Shown one piece after another: positions 46,987-55,920 of a stretch of 64,000 nt of DNA. The translations under genes were made by a program, and so were the position numbers. The stretch comes from Gulosibacter chungangensis (GTDB lineage Bacteria > Actinomycetota > Actinomycetes > Actinomycetales > Microbacteriaceae), in assembly GCF_008831155.1 (NCBI RefSeq), contig NZ_WBKB01000002.1:310001-374000 (forward strand). Direction: 5' to 3'. The notes below the pieces were generated by a model that did not search any database, was not told the DNA's origin, and was given only the letters and a program-made list of their open reading frames with translations. Within the stretch, counting starts at the first letter, position 1. Every line of letters begins with the position of its first letter.

Positions 46987-48240
46987 GTGATTCTCGCAAA
47001 AACATGGACTTCGCCCGAAGTGCCGACGCTTACCGGCACCCCCATCCCAGTGACACTGTTCAACACCGCAACCGAACAAGTTGAGGTGGTGAAGACTCAG
47101 GATGGAGTTGCGCGGCTCTATGTTTGTGGCATCACGCCCTATGACGCCACGCACTTGGGCCACGCCGCCACCTACCTGGCGTTCGACACGCTGGTCCGTG
47201 CCTTGAAGCAGGCAGGCGTACCGGTGGAGTACTCGCAGAACATCACGGATGTGGATGACCCGCTGTTCGAGCGCGCTGACGCCACGAACGTGGACTGGCG
47301 ACAGCTCGCGGCTGACCAGACCGACCTTTTCCGAAGTGACATGGCTGCGCTTCGGGTGATCGCCCCGAACTCCTATGTGCGGGTGCAGGATGTCATCGCC
47401 GAGATCGCGGCGGGCGTGGGGGTACTCCTCGAGAGCGGTATCGGGTATACCGTCCCCACCGAGGATGCCGAGGGTGAAGACGTGTACTTCGACCTCAGCG
47501 CGAGCCAAAATAGCGATCTGTACACGCTTGGTGGCATGAGCCATTTCTCACCACAGCAACTTGATGAAGCCTTTGTTGAGTTCGGCGGAGACCCGAACCG
47601 CCCCGGCAAGCGCTCACCGCTAGACCCGCTGCTGTGGCGGGCACGCCGTGATGGTGAGCCGAGTTGGCCTTCCCCCGCGGGCGAGGGTCGACCCGGCTGG
47701 CACGTCGAATGTGCGGTCATCGCGACCGGCACGCTGGGCAACACCGTCAGCGTGCAGGCCGGAGGGCGTGACCTGCGTTTTCCGCACCATGAAATGACGG
47801 CGGCGCACGCTTCGGCCATCACCAATGAGCCCTTCACCGAGCACTATGCCCATGCTGGGCTTGTTGCCTACGAGGGCACCAAGATGTCCAAATCGTTGGG
47901 GAACCTCGTACTCGTGTCGAAGCTCATCGAAGCCGGTCACGACCCCGCTGCGGTGCGCCTCACTGTGCTGGCTCACCACTACCGGGAAAATTGGGAGTGG
48001 TTTGACGCCGAACTCGACGCGGCCACGGAGCGACTGCGCACGTGGCGTGAGGCAGCCGACCGAGCGGAGGCATCGCATCCCGCCTCGGACTACCCGCAGC
48101 AAATTCGCGAGGCAGTTGCCTCCGATCTCAACACCCCAAAGGCAATCGAGCTTGTGGATGCTTGGGCACTCGAAACGCAGCCTGACTCGGCAGTTCTTGA
48201 CGTAGTCGACGCGCTTTTGGGTATTTCGCTTACAGCGTAG
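46987..48240 (+). CDS. mshC: Mycothiol ligase MshC (cysteine:GlcN-Ins ligase)
   Basis: Joins cysteine to glucosaminyl-inositol in the synthesis of mycothiol, the actinobacterial thiol. The 417-residue protein is related to cysteinyl-tRNA synthetase: LYVCGITPYDATHLGHAATY (zinc cysteine and HIGH-like motif), PGWHVECA, and KMSKSLGNLV. It lacks the anticodon-binding domain, which separates it from CysS. GTG start; TAAACT starts 12 bases before it with no ribosome site, so it may be leaderless. Confidence 0.95.
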   Translation: MILAKTWTSPEVPTLTGTPIPVTLFNTATEQVEVVKTQDGVARLYVCGITPYDATHLGHAATYLAFDTLVRALKQAGVPVEYSQNITDVDDPLFERADATNVDWRQLAADQTDLFRSDMAALRVIAPNSYVRVQDVIAEIAAGVGVLLESGIGYTVPTEDAEGEDVYFDLSASQNSDLYTLGGMSHFSPQQLDEAFVEFGGDPNRPGKRSPLDPLLWRARRDGEPSWPSPAGEGRPGWHVECAVIATGTLGNTVSVQAGGRDLRFPHHEMTAAHASAITNEPFTEHYAHAGLVAYEGTKMSKSLGNLVLVSKLIEAGHDPAAVRLTVLAHHYRENWEWFDAELDAATERLRTWREAADRAEASHPASDYPQQIREAVASDLNTPKAIELVDAWALETQPDSAVLDVVDALLGISLTA

Positions 48241-48248
48241 GGAGCTTG

Positions 48249-48295
48249 AAGCGGCGCATCCTGTCCCGAGGAATCGGGGTCGGGTTGCGCCGCTT
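48249..48295. terminator. Hairpin between mshC and the PAC2 gene
   Basis: Ten-base-pair outer stem aagcggcgca / tgcgccgctt with an inner cccga-ggaa-tcggg hairpin. It lies 9 bases after mshC and can serve the converging PAC2 gene as well. Confidence 0.65.
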
Positions 48296-48296
48296 T

Positions 48297-48341
48297 GCTG
48301 TCTACCAGATCGCTGTCTGGCGAATCGCTGTCCGCCGAACC
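48297..48341. repeat. Three 15-base tandem repeats
   Basis: Three units beginning GCTGTC at 48297, 48312 and 48327, with a fourth decayed copy at 48342 reaching into the PAC2 stop. On the minus strand in another frame they would encode repeated D-S-D-x-x. Confidence 0.7.
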
Positions 48342-48342
48342 G

Positions 48343-49263
48343 CTAACTGCGGGGTCGGTTGTCGCGGTCGCCATCCTCGTCAGAGTCCTGATCTTTCGCC
48401 AGGAAACGCTCAAACTCCGCCGCAATGGCCTCGCCGGTGGCGGCCTCAGAATCGACCACATCACGGGCCTCTTCTAGGTACCGGACATAGGTTTTCAGAT
48501 CCTCATCCGCATCCACCGCATCGGTAATCTGCTGTTCCCAGGTGATCGCTTCCGCGAGCAGTTCGCTGCGGTCATAGTCGAACCCGAGTAGCTCGGTGAG
48601 CTTGTCCATGATCGCGAGCTGCGCCTTCGGCGAAGAATGGTCGGCATTGCTCGTGTAATGGGGGACGGATGCCCACATCGAGACCACCTGTACGCCAGCT
48701 TCGCGCGCGGCGTGCGCAAGGACTCCGGGAATTCCAGTCGGGCCTTCATATTTGGAGGCCTCGATGTGGAGGCTATTGCGCACCTGGGCGTCATCGCTCG
48801 TGAGGAACACCTGAATGTCCCGCGTGTGTGGAGTGTCGGCCAGCAGTGCCCCGACAATCACCACGCGCGTGATGGACTCGCGCTCGATGACCTCGATGAT
48901 TTCTTGCGCATAGCTGCGCCACCGCAGTGAGGGTTCACTGCCGGTGAGGGTGTAAATCCGGTGCACATCGGGGTTCGTTTCGGCTTCATCAATTGGCTGA
49001 GGAATGATTGGGCCGGTAATCGTCGATGCCGGCCAGCGGATGACGCGGTCCCCATTCACGTCGAACTCGGACCGCGGCCGCATTGCCGAGAAGTCGTAGT
49101 AGTCCTCATCATCGATTCTTCGGACCACTCGGTTCACGCCAATGTGGCGTTGCAGCTCATTTACCGCCTCGCTTGCAGCCTCACCGGCATCGCTCCATCC
49201 GAGCATCGCCAGCACCAGGGTCCGGCCAGCACGAAATGGGGTAGGGCGCGAGGAATCCGTCAC
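48343..49263 (-). CDS. PAC2-family protein
   Basis: A 306-residue protein of the PAC2 family, named for proteasome assembly chaperones in eukaryotes; bacterial members are conserved in actinobacteria with unknown function. Motifs are LVLAMLGWSDAGEAASEAV at the N terminus and ASVPHYTSNADHSSPKAQLA near the middle. GGAG precedes the GTG. The acidic C-terminal tail (DQDSDEDGDRD) ends at a stop inside a tandem repeat. In mycobacteria the equivalent gene lies near mshC and the proteasome genes. Confidence 0.9.
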   Translation of the reverse strand: MTDSSRPTPFRAGRTLVLAMLGWSDAGEAASEAVNELQRHIGVNRVVRRIDDEDYYDFSAMRPRSEFDVNGDRVIRWPASTITGPIIPQPIDEAETNPDVHRIYTLTGSEPSLRWRSYAQEIIEVIERESITRVVIVGALLADTPHTRDIQVFLTSDDAQVRNSLHIEASKYEGPTGIPGVLAHAAREAGVQVVSMWASVPHYTSNADHSSPKAQLAIMDKLTELLGFDYDRSELLAEAITWEQQITDAVDADEDLKTYVRYLEEARDVVDSEAATGEAIAAEFERFLAKDQDSDEDGDRDNRPRS

Positions 49264-49338
49264 GATGTGTACTCCTGAAAATTGGGAACGCTTCTATCAA
49301 GCCTACGATGCGAACCAAGCCACGTAGACTAGAAGGAT

Positions 49339-50022
49339 ATGACCGCGAACACTCCCGCGGCCGTTCTTTGGGATATGGACGGCACGCTTGTCGAAACCGA
49401 ACGCTATTGGATCATGGCCCAGTCCGGCTTGATGGTGCGTCACGGCTTACCGCCCCTGACCCCTGAACAAGACGAAGCCCTCGTGGGTTCATCGCTGCAG
49501 AGTGCGGCGGCAATGTTCCGCGATCTTGGTGTGCCACTGAGCATTCCAGAAATCATGGACACTGTCTCCAACGAAGTGATTGAGCTCGTGGGAAACGGGG
49601 TGAGTCTGCGACCGGGTGCGCTGGAGCTCTTGAATGACCTGCACAAGCACGAGATTCCCACGGCAATCGTCACCAACTCCGGCCGGGACCTGGTGGATGC
49701 GGTGCTTCCGCACCTGGGTGGCCACGAATTTTCGCAGATCGTGACATTCGAAGATGTTGAACATGGCAAACCCCACCCCGAGGGCTACCTCCTCGCAGCC
49801 GAGAAACTCGGAGTCGCGAGCGAGCACTGCATCGTGCTGGAAGACTCGGTAAACGGCCTCGGGGGAGCGATCGCGGCAGGCTCAGTGCCGATCGGGATCC
49901 CCTTCGAACTCGATCTGCAGCCCAACGAAAGCTTCATCCGCCTCGAAACGCTCGCGGGCATCGGCTGGCGCGACCTGCAGTCGCTCTTTGCCGAGTTCCG
50001 CAACGCGACGGCTCGACGCTAG
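49339..50022 (+). CDS. HAD-family phosphatase
   Basis: A 227-residue haloacid-dehalogenase-type phosphatase of the beta-phosphoglucomutase-like group. The nucleophile motif is LWDMDGTLVETE at about residues 9-20, the second motif IVTNSGRD at about 110, then the lysine in HGKPHPEGYLLAA and the acidic pair in VLEDSVNGLGG. The substrate is not predictable. TAGACT starts 14 bases before the ATG; AGAAGGA could also serve as a weak ribosome site. Confidence 0.9.
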   Translation: MTANTPAAVLWDMDGTLVETERYWIMAQSGLMVRHGLPPLTPEQDEALVGSSLQSAAAMFRDLGVPLSIPEIMDTVSNEVIELVGNGVSLRPGALELLNDLHKHEIPTAIVTNSGRDLVDAVLPHLGGHEFSQIVTFEDVEHGKPHPEGYLLAAEKLGVASEHCIVLEDSVNGLGGAIAAGSVPIGIPFELDLQPNESFIRLETLAGIGWRDLQSLFAEFRNATARR

Positions 50023-50073
50023 CCGCGCATCCACCACCACGATTCTCAAATCGCCGCTTAAGAAACGAGATTA

Positions 50074-51168
50074 ATGCACGCTGCGCCAGCATCCGGCCCC
50101 TTCCGCGCAGGCGAACGGGTACAGCTCACCGACCCCAAGGGTCGCCCGACCACTGTGTGGCTCGAACCCGGTTCGGCAATGCACTCGCACCAGGGCACAA
50201 TCCGCCACGAACAGCTCATTGGGCTTTCGGACGGCTCCGTGGTTGAAACGAGTGAGGGGGTGCCGTTTCTCGCTTTGCGACCCTTGCTCTGGGATGTGGT
50301 GATGTCGATGCCGCGCGGCGCGGCAATCATCTATCCCAAGGATGCCGCAATGATCCTCGCGAAGGCCGATATTCGTCCCGGCGTTCGGGTGGTCGAAGCG
50401 GGTGTGGGCTCGGGCGGGCTATCGATGTGGATTCTGCGGGCGCTTGCCGGCACGGGTGAACTCAAGAGCTTTGAACGGCGCCCGGAATTTGCCGAAGTAG
50501 CCCACGGCAATGTCGTCAGCGTCATTGGCGAGGAACCGCAGAACTGGGAAATTGTGCTGGGTGACCTTGCGGATGCGCTGCCGGAGACCTACGCTCCCGG
50601 CACGGTGGATCGCGTGGTGCTCGACATGTTGGCGCCGTGGGAATGTCTGCCTGCGGTTTCGGAGGCGCTCGTCGCCGGTGGGGTGCTGCTGTGCTACGTG
50701 GCCACCGCCACCCAGCTCTCGCGCGTGGCCGAAGAGATTCGTGCCACCGGGATGTTTACCGAACCGGAAGCTGACGAAACGATGGTGCGTGGTTGGCACG
50801 TGCAGGGATTAGCCGTACGGCCTGACCACCGTATGGTGGCCCACACTGGCTTCTTGATCACGGCACGAAGGCTCGCGCCGGGTACCGTGCTGCCAGCGAA
50901 GCAGGTGCGTGGGTCAAAGACGCCAGCCTCGCTCGAAGACACCGAGGCCTGGACGCCCAGTGATGACGCAGCCTGGAACCCGGAAGCGGTCGGGGAGCGA
51001 CAGGCGAGTGATCGCATCCTCCGCAAGCGTGGACGCGAGGCACAACAGGGCGCGGCGGCAGCAGTTGCCGCGCAATCAGCGGCTGCTTCACCTGCGGAGG
51101 ACATAATGGACAGCGGCAATTCACCGGAAGACGGTGCCGAAATTCAAGAAGGAAAGGCGACCGAGTGA
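50074..51168 (+). CDS. trmI: tRNA (adenine-58-N1)-methyltransferase
   Basis: Methylates adenine 58 in tRNA. The 364-residue protein has the N-terminal beta domain (FRAGERVQLTDPKGRP), the S-adenosylmethionine motif VVEAGVGSGGLSMWILRALAG and the DMLAPWECL catalytic loop. The last 80 residues are alanine-rich and acidic, longer than usual and probably disordered. GTGA overlap with the next lipoprotein gene. In mycobacteria this gene stands at the head of the proteasome region. Confidence 0.94.
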   Translation: MHAAPASGPFRAGERVQLTDPKGRPTTVWLEPGSAMHSHQGTIRHEQLIGLSDGSVVETSEGVPFLALRPLLWDVVMSMPRGAAIIYPKDAAMILAKADIRPGVRVVEAGVGSGGLSMWILRALAGTGELKSFERRPEFAEVAHGNVVSVIGEEPQNWEIVLGDLADALPETYAPGTVDRVVLDMLAPWECLPAVSEALVAGGVLLCYVATATQLSRVAEEIRATGMFTEPEADETMVRGWHVQGLAVRPDHRMVAHTGFLITARRLAPGTVLPAKQVRGSKTPASLEDTEAWTPSDDAAWNPEAVGERQASDRILRKRGREAQQGAAAAVAAQSAAASPAEDIMDSGNSPEDGAEIQEGKATE

Positions 51169-52106
51169 CCGCCACAGCAATCCGTAAGTCCGCCCTCGCC
51201 GGGCTCGGCATCGTTTCGATCCTCGCCCTGAGCGCGTGTGCTCAGGTTCCCGCGAGCGATCAGGTGTCCGCCTGCGAACCGACGACAAACTTCCAGGTTG
51301 AGCGCAGCGGTGAGGGTGACGGACAGGTGATTACCGAAGGGGCAATCACTGCGTTTGACCTCACTGTGGCCTTCGAAGACGGCACCGAAATCATTCCGCA
51401 GACGGCAGTCGTGGATATGGGTGACGGCACTGCGAGCCCCGCGAATCTCAACTACCTCTCGGCCTTCCCTCTGGCAGCCTTCGGCGGTATGAGCGTGGAC
51501 TTGTCCTCGGTGGGCGAAGCCCTGCGCTGTGCTCAAGCCGGCCAGCAGGTCAATGCCACTATGCGAGTGGACCAATTCTTCCCGGAAGAGCTTTCCGCAT
51601 CCATGGGTGATGATCTGAACAGCCAGAACGTCATCGTGACGGCAAATATCGACTCGGTCTACCATTCGGCGGCCACCGGGCGAATCAATCCGCAGCAGAA
51701 CGGTATTCCCGCCGTGGTGAGCGCCCCGGACGGTACCCCGGGCGTAACGATGCCGCAGGAATCCGCGCCGACTGAGCAGCGCGTGGGCGTAACGATTAAC
51801 GGATTCGGCGCACCGGTGACCGAAGGCCAAAAACTCACCCTGCATTTGAGCGCCTTTACCTGGACCGACAGCACGCAGATTTTGACCACCTGGGGTAATG
51901 CCGGTCCGGCACTGCAGCTGCTGGCGGGTGCCGGTGACGGGTTCTACGACATCAGCACGGAATTGATCGGCAAGAGCGTGGGTTCGCAAGTGGTAATCGT
52001 GCTGCCAGCCAGCACGATCGCTGCCGACACGGAAAGCGACTTTGGGAGCGACCTCGGCTCCGGCGACGCGGTCGTCTTCGTCATCGACATTCTCGGCGCG
52101 GAATAA
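51165..52106 (+). CDS. Lipoprotein with degenerate FKBP-like domain
   Basis: A 313-residue exported lipoprotein: a signal peptide of about 25 residues ends in the lipobox LSAC. The rest has two repeats of a weak FKBP-like pattern; the C-terminal one (TEGQKLTLHLSAFTWTDSTQ to VFVIDILGAE) aligns with the next gene's FKBP domain but lacks the FDSS and GW-type active-site residues. It is thus probably not an active prolyl isomerase. GTG start overlapping trmI by four bases. Confidence 0.82.
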   Translation: MTATAIRKSALAGLGIVSILALSACAQVPASDQVSACEPTTNFQVERSGEGDGQVITEGAITAFDLTVAFEDGTEIIPQTAVVDMGDGTASPANLNYLSAFPLAAFGGMSVDLSSVGEALRCAQAGQQVNATMRVDQFFPEELSASMGDDLNSQNVIVTANIDSVYHSAATGRINPQQNGIPAVVSAPDGTPGVTMPQESAPTEQRVGVTINGFGAPVTEGQKLTLHLSAFTWTDSTQILTTWGNAGPALQLLAGAGDGFYDISTELIGKSVGSQVVIVLPASTIAADTESDFGSDLGSGDAVVFVIDILGAE

Positions 52107-52150
52107 TCTCCCACACTTTTTGACTCCTTAGAGAATAGAAATTGCTACCT

Positions 52151-53122
52151 ATGCGTTCACGCTCTTCTCTGCTGCTGGCTAGCGCTCTCAGCCTCGCGTT
52201 GCTTCTGAGCGGCTGCTCAGGCAGCTCCAATCCGGAAGCCTCCGCTCCCGCCGTCGAAGACACCGGAGTCGCACCGAGTTATGAGGTCGTCGACGGAGGC
52301 GATGCAATCGCTGCCGCCACGATTTCCGAGAACTTCGGTGATACGCCAGAGGTAACTGCTCCGGGTGCGGATCTTGTGGGGGAACTCATGGAGCGAACCA
52401 TCGTCGTGGACGGGGGCGGCGAGGCGATCACGAGCGAGTCGACCGTGGTCTGGAAGGAACAGATCTACGACCTCGGAACCGGCGAAGCCGCCACCGAGTT
52501 CTCGAGTCAAGGCCCGATTGATCTCAGCAATCCGGAGCTACCCGAATACGTGGTCGCGGCTTTGGATGGTGTGCCCTCGAATTCTCGAATCGGTCTGGTT
52601 ATCCCTGCCGCAGTCATGCTCGGCACGACGACCGGCTCCGAAAACGTGGACCCGATGCTCCTCATCCTCGACGTGCAAAGCATCGAAGACGGTGCCGCCG
52701 CCAATGGCACACCACAGGAAGCCACCCAGTCACTCGTGACCACCTCGGCGAATCCGGGCGAAGCACCCACGATTGAAGTGCACTCAGACCAGCCAGAACC
52801 CACCGAACAGGTCATTGACGTGACCATCAAGGGAGACGGCGCCACGGTGGAAGCCGGCGACTACGTCACCGTGCAGTACACGGGGCTCCTCTTTAGCGAC
52901 GGGACCGAGTTCGACTCGAGTTGGACCAGGGGCGGCACCCCGATTTCCTTCTCGACCACGGGCGTCGTCGAAGGCTTTGCGAACGCGCTGGTCGGTCAGA
53001 CGGTCGGCTCGCGCATCACGACGGTGTTCCCAGCGGAGCTTGGCTATGGTGACAGCGAATCTGCGTCGATCCCGGCCGGATCCACACTCGTGTTCGTAGT
53101 CGACATTATCGAGACGCTCTAG
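52151..53122 (+). CDS. FKBP-type peptidyl-prolyl isomerase lipoprotein
   Basis: Exported protein-folding helper. The 323-residue protein has a signal peptide with lipobox LLSGC, a non-catalytic FKBP-like middle part, and a C-terminal FKBP domain: EAGDYVTVQYTGLLFSDGTE, FDSSWTRG, VEGFANALVGQTVGSR, LGYGD and IPAGSTLVFVVDII. The start could be TTG 52142 instead of ATG 52151. The tandem with the degenerate copy suggests a duplication. In related genomes an FKBP gene stands between pafA and pafB. Confidence 0.9.
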   Translation: MRSRSSLLLASALSLALLLSGCSGSSNPEASAPAVEDTGVAPSYEVVDGGDAIAAATISENFGDTPEVTAPGADLVGELMERTIVVDGGGEAITSESTVVWKEQIYDLGTGEAATEFSSQGPIDLSNPELPEYVVAALDGVPSNSRIGLVIPAAVMLGTTTGSENVDPMLLILDVQSIEDGAAANGTPQEATQSLVTTSANPGEAPTIEVHSDQPEPTEQVIDVTIKGDGATVEAGDYVTVQYTGLLFSDGTEFDSSWTRGGTPISFSTTGVVEGFANALVGQTVGSRITTVFPAELGYGDSESASIPAGSTLVFVVDIIETL

Positions 53123-53143
53123 CGAGGAACCACAACGTCACCC

Positions 53144-54244
53144 ATGGCAGCATCTTCCCCGGTAAGACGAGCTCTGTCGCCCAATCACGCGCGACAGGTG
53201 CGGCTACTGATTCGGCTATTGGAGTCACCGCGGCCGCTTTCGGCGCGGGAGATCTATACCTCGGTGGATGAGTACCGCGAGCGGTTCAACCCGCAAGGGG
53301 ATAACTCGAGTCTCGAGAAGATGTTTGAGCGGGATCGGGAAGCGCTCGCCCAAACGGGGATTGAGATTGGTACGGTACCTGACCCTAAGACTCCTGGCGA
53401 TCGGGCCCAGTGGCGCTATGCCGTGGTGCAGGATGCTGCCGGTGGCGCCAGCGTTGACCTCACGGCCGAAGAGGTACTGCTGGTGGATGAGGCCACGGCA
53501 GCCTGGCTTGACCCGAGCCTGCACAGCGATGCGCGATTGACCTATGTCAAGTTACTTGGGCAGGCCGATTCCGGGGCGACGCCGGCGGGCTCGGTGCCTC
53601 GAACTGTTATCTCGACGCCGCCGGTATTCGGGGCGCTCCGGGATGCGGTCGCGCGGTCACAGCAGATTCGCTTTGACTACCTCAAACATCGGGCGAGCCA
53701 GCCCGAAACCCGGCAGGTCGACGCACTAGCGCTCTTCAGCCACCGCGGGCGCTGGCTCCTGCACGGTTATGATCACCTTCGCGAGGCACCTCGTAACTTC
53801 CTGCTCAAGCGCATCCTCTCGGACGTTGTAGAAGTGGGCAGCCACAATCGCCAGCAGGTTGACACCGGCGCCCTCATCGCAAGCCTTGAAGAGATCGCGG
53901 CCCGGCAGGCGGTCACCGTGCAAGTCAAGGCGAATAGCGAAGCTGAGGTGAGACTGCGAGCCCGCGCACAGTCAACGACTGCAGCTCCCGATCCCGCCCA
54001 GGGCACGCAGCCGCAGGACCGCGCCACCACCTGGCATGAACTGGTTATTCACGATTGGGATCTCGGGCTCCTTGCGGATGAACTCGCCGGGATGGGGACC
54101 GCAGTGCGCGTCCTCTCGCCCGATGAGGTGGTCGAAGGTGTGCGTGAGCGGCTAACCCGGATGCTGGGTGAGCATCGAGATGCGACCGCCACGGGAAATC
54201 AGGCAGCTGCGAAACAGGACGGCGTGGAGGACGCGGATGGCTGA
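53144..54244 (+). CDS. pafB: WYL-domain transcriptional activator PafB
   Basis: Subunit of the PafBC regulator, which in mycobacteria activates the main RecA-independent DNA damage response. The 366-residue protein has an N-terminal winged helix-turn-helix (RQVRLLIRLLESPRPLSARE) and the WYL domain around GRWLLHGYDHLREAPRNFLL at about residue 203. The C-terminal WCX part follows. Overlaps pafC by 8 bases. The Pup ligase gene pafA is not next to it, so here the pair stands without the pupylation genes. Confidence 0.9.
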   Translation: MAASSPVRRALSPNHARQVRLLIRLLESPRPLSAREIYTSVDEYRERFNPQGDNSSLEKMFERDREALAQTGIEIGTVPDPKTPGDRAQWRYAVVQDAAGGASVDLTAEEVLLVDEATAAWLDPSLHSDARLTYVKLLGQADSGATPAGSVPRTVISTPPVFGALRDAVARSQQIRFDYLKHRASQPETRQVDALALFSHRGRWLLHGYDHLREAPRNFLLKRILSDVVEVGSHNRQQVDTGALIASLEEIAARQAVTVQVKANSEAEVRLRARAQSTTAAPDPAQGTQPQDRATTWHELVIHDWDLGLLADELAGMGTAVRVLSPDEVVEGVRERLTRMLGEHRDATATGNQAAAKQDGVEDADG

Positions 54245-55211
54245 ATCAACCAAGGTCGACCCGGTTCTGGTGACCTCGGTGCTCGACTATCTTCGTCGTA
54301 GCGAGCACGGTTACGACCTCGACGAGATGGCGGAACATTTTGGTCTCCCCGCCACGCGGATGATCGGGATTATTGACTTTCTCTGGACGCTGGAGTTCCC
54401 CGATTCCTCGCTCAACGGGCATGAGCACATGTTCGACTTCGACGCGGACGGCCTGGCAGCAGAGGACCCGTGGGTAAAACTGACGCACGATCCCGCGGCG
54501 AAAGTAACCCGGAGGTTTCAGCCGCAAGAGCTTGCCACGGTGCTCACCGGGCTGTCGACACTTCGAGACTTTCGGAACCCCGAGGAGACCGAAATCCTCG
54601 ACCGGCTTACCGCGAAGCTCCTCGGCCAAGAAGCTTCCGATAGTGTGGCCGAGAAAATTGAGGCACCGGTAGTCGCGGCGATGCGTCGAGCGCTTGACCG
54701 GAGCACGCAACTGCAATTCAGCTACTTCCGGGAGTTTGCGGATGCTCCCGAGACCCGTACCGTCGACCCACTACGCATCGAGGTGCGCGGTGCCATGGTG
54801 TACTTACTGGCGTATTGCCACTTGCGCGAGGGGATGCGCTGGTTCCGGCACGATCGCATCCTCACCTTCACCGAACTCGATGAGCCGATCGGACAGTATT
54901 CGGAGCAGGATCGCAATCAACCGCTGCAGGTGCGTGGCCAGGGGCTGCAGCGAGTCGACGCCGCCATCGCTCCGTGCGTGTTTGCCGCGCTGCGCCCCTA
55001 TCTGGATGCACGGGATTTTCCACCGTTGGACAGCGATGGTTTCTCTCGCTGCTCGATTGTGTTTCGATCCCTGCACGTGGCTGCCCGCTTGGCCGCCGAA
55101 AATGCGGGAGCGTTCATGATTGAAGGGCCCGCCGAGGCAAGAAGCTTCATGGTTCGCTGGGCGCAAGAGGCGCTCAGCGGTGGCAGCACGCTTTCGAGCC
55201 CGAAGGCGTAG
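54237..55211 (+). CDS. pafC: WYL-domain transcriptional activator PafC
   Basis: Partner of PafB. The 324-residue protein has an N-terminal helix-turn-helix (LDEMAEHFGLPATRMIGIID) and WYL domain around MVYLLAYCHLREGMRWFR at about 181-200. The ATG at 54237 has GGAGG six bases upstream and lies inside the end of pafB; an earlier start at 54168 has no such site. The pair forms an obligate heterodimer in species studied; single-stranded DNA is the reported signal. Confidence 0.9.
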   Translation: MAESTKVDPVLVTSVLDYLRRSEHGYDLDEMAEHFGLPATRMIGIIDFLWTLEFPDSSLNGHEHMFDFDADGLAAEDPWVKLTHDPAAKVTRRFQPQELATVLTGLSTLRDFRNPEETEILDRLTAKLLGQEASDSVAEKIEAPVVAAMRRALDRSTQLQFSYFREFADAPETRTVDPLRIEVRGAMVYLLAYCHLREGMRWFRHDRILTFTELDEPIGQYSEQDRNQPLQVRGQGLQRVDAAIAPCVFAALRPYLDARDFPPLDSDGFSRCSIVFRSLHVAARLAAENAGAFMIEGPAEARSFMVRWAQEALSGGSTLSSPKA

Positions 55212-55222
55212 ACTTGAGCATT

Positions 55223-55588
55223 ATGCCGTGGTGGTCTTGGGTACTGATTTGGGTGGGACTCGTGGTCCTGCTCCTTGCCGTACTCGTCGTCGGCGCAATC
55301 TGGTTGTGGCGAAAGCTCAATGCCGTCCTGCCTGAGATCGAGCGACTTGATCTCATCCAGCAGGAACTTGCCGAAGTCGCTGAACAAGCGACGGTTCCGT
55401 ATGAACCCCGGAAATCCGCGATACTGCGCCCAACGCGACAGGTTCTGGATGAACGGGAAGCCTTCGTCGAAGCAAGAGACGACCGCCGCGAAGCGCGCCG
55501 AGAAGAAAAACTCGAACGTGCCAATGCACTGATCCACGCCAACCCGATGCAGTTTAAGCATCTGGCCACGCACCCTAAGAAGGGATAA
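55223..55588 (+). CDS. Small single-helix membrane protein of unknown function
   Basis: A 121-residue protein with a single N-terminal membrane helix (about residues 4-30) followed by a charged, probably coiled segment (RLDLIQQELAEVAEQA, then REEKLERANALIHANPMQ). I do not recognise a named family. It lies between pafC and tatA and ends 3 bases before tatA, so it may be linked to Tat export. ATG 55223 has no ribosome site; TAGACT starts 14 bases before it. A TTG at 55214 would add three residues. Confidence 0.8.
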   Translation: MPWWSWVLIWVGLVVLLLAVLVVGAIWLWRKLNAVLPEIERLDLIQQELAEVAEQATVPYEPRKSAILRPTRQVLDEREAFVEARDDRREARREEKLERANALIHANPMQFKHLATHPKKG

Positions 55589-55591
55589 CTC

Positions 55592-55915
55592 ATGCCTTTT
55601 GGCAACCTCAGTGGATGGACCTTCGTCATCATCCTGATTATCGTGCTGCTCCTTTTTGGCGCACCGAAGTTGCCGAAGCTCGCCAAGAGCCTCGGTGAGT
55701 CAATGCGAATCTTCAAGGGTGAAATGAGCACCATGAAAAAGGAATCGAATGATCGCGCTGCGGGGGATTCGGAGCAAGACGGTTCGAATGTGTCCGGTGC
55801 AGATCGAGGCGCAACCAGCACACCGCCAGCAAGCACGCCACCAGCAAATACCCCACTATCCGATACACCACCGTCGAACACCCAGGCCGACGGTAACGAC
55901 AACTCCACGAGGTAG
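55592..55915 (+). CDS. tatA: Sec-independent translocase subunit TatA
   Basis: Forms the pore of the twin-arginine export system for folded proteins. The 107-residue protein has a short membrane helix (FVIILIIVLLLFG), the amphipathic helix PKLPKLAKSLGESMRIFKGE and a disordered tail rich in threonine and proline, longer than in E. coli. AAGGG precedes the ATG. Five bases before tatC. There is no tatB, as usual in many actinobacteria operons of this type. Confidence 0.94.
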   Translation: MPFGNLSGWTFVIILIIVLLLFGAPKLPKLAKSLGESMRIFKGEMSTMKKESNDRAAGDSEQDGSNVSGADRGATSTPPASTPPANTPLSDTPPSNTQADGNDNSTR

Positions 55916-55920
55916 TCGCC

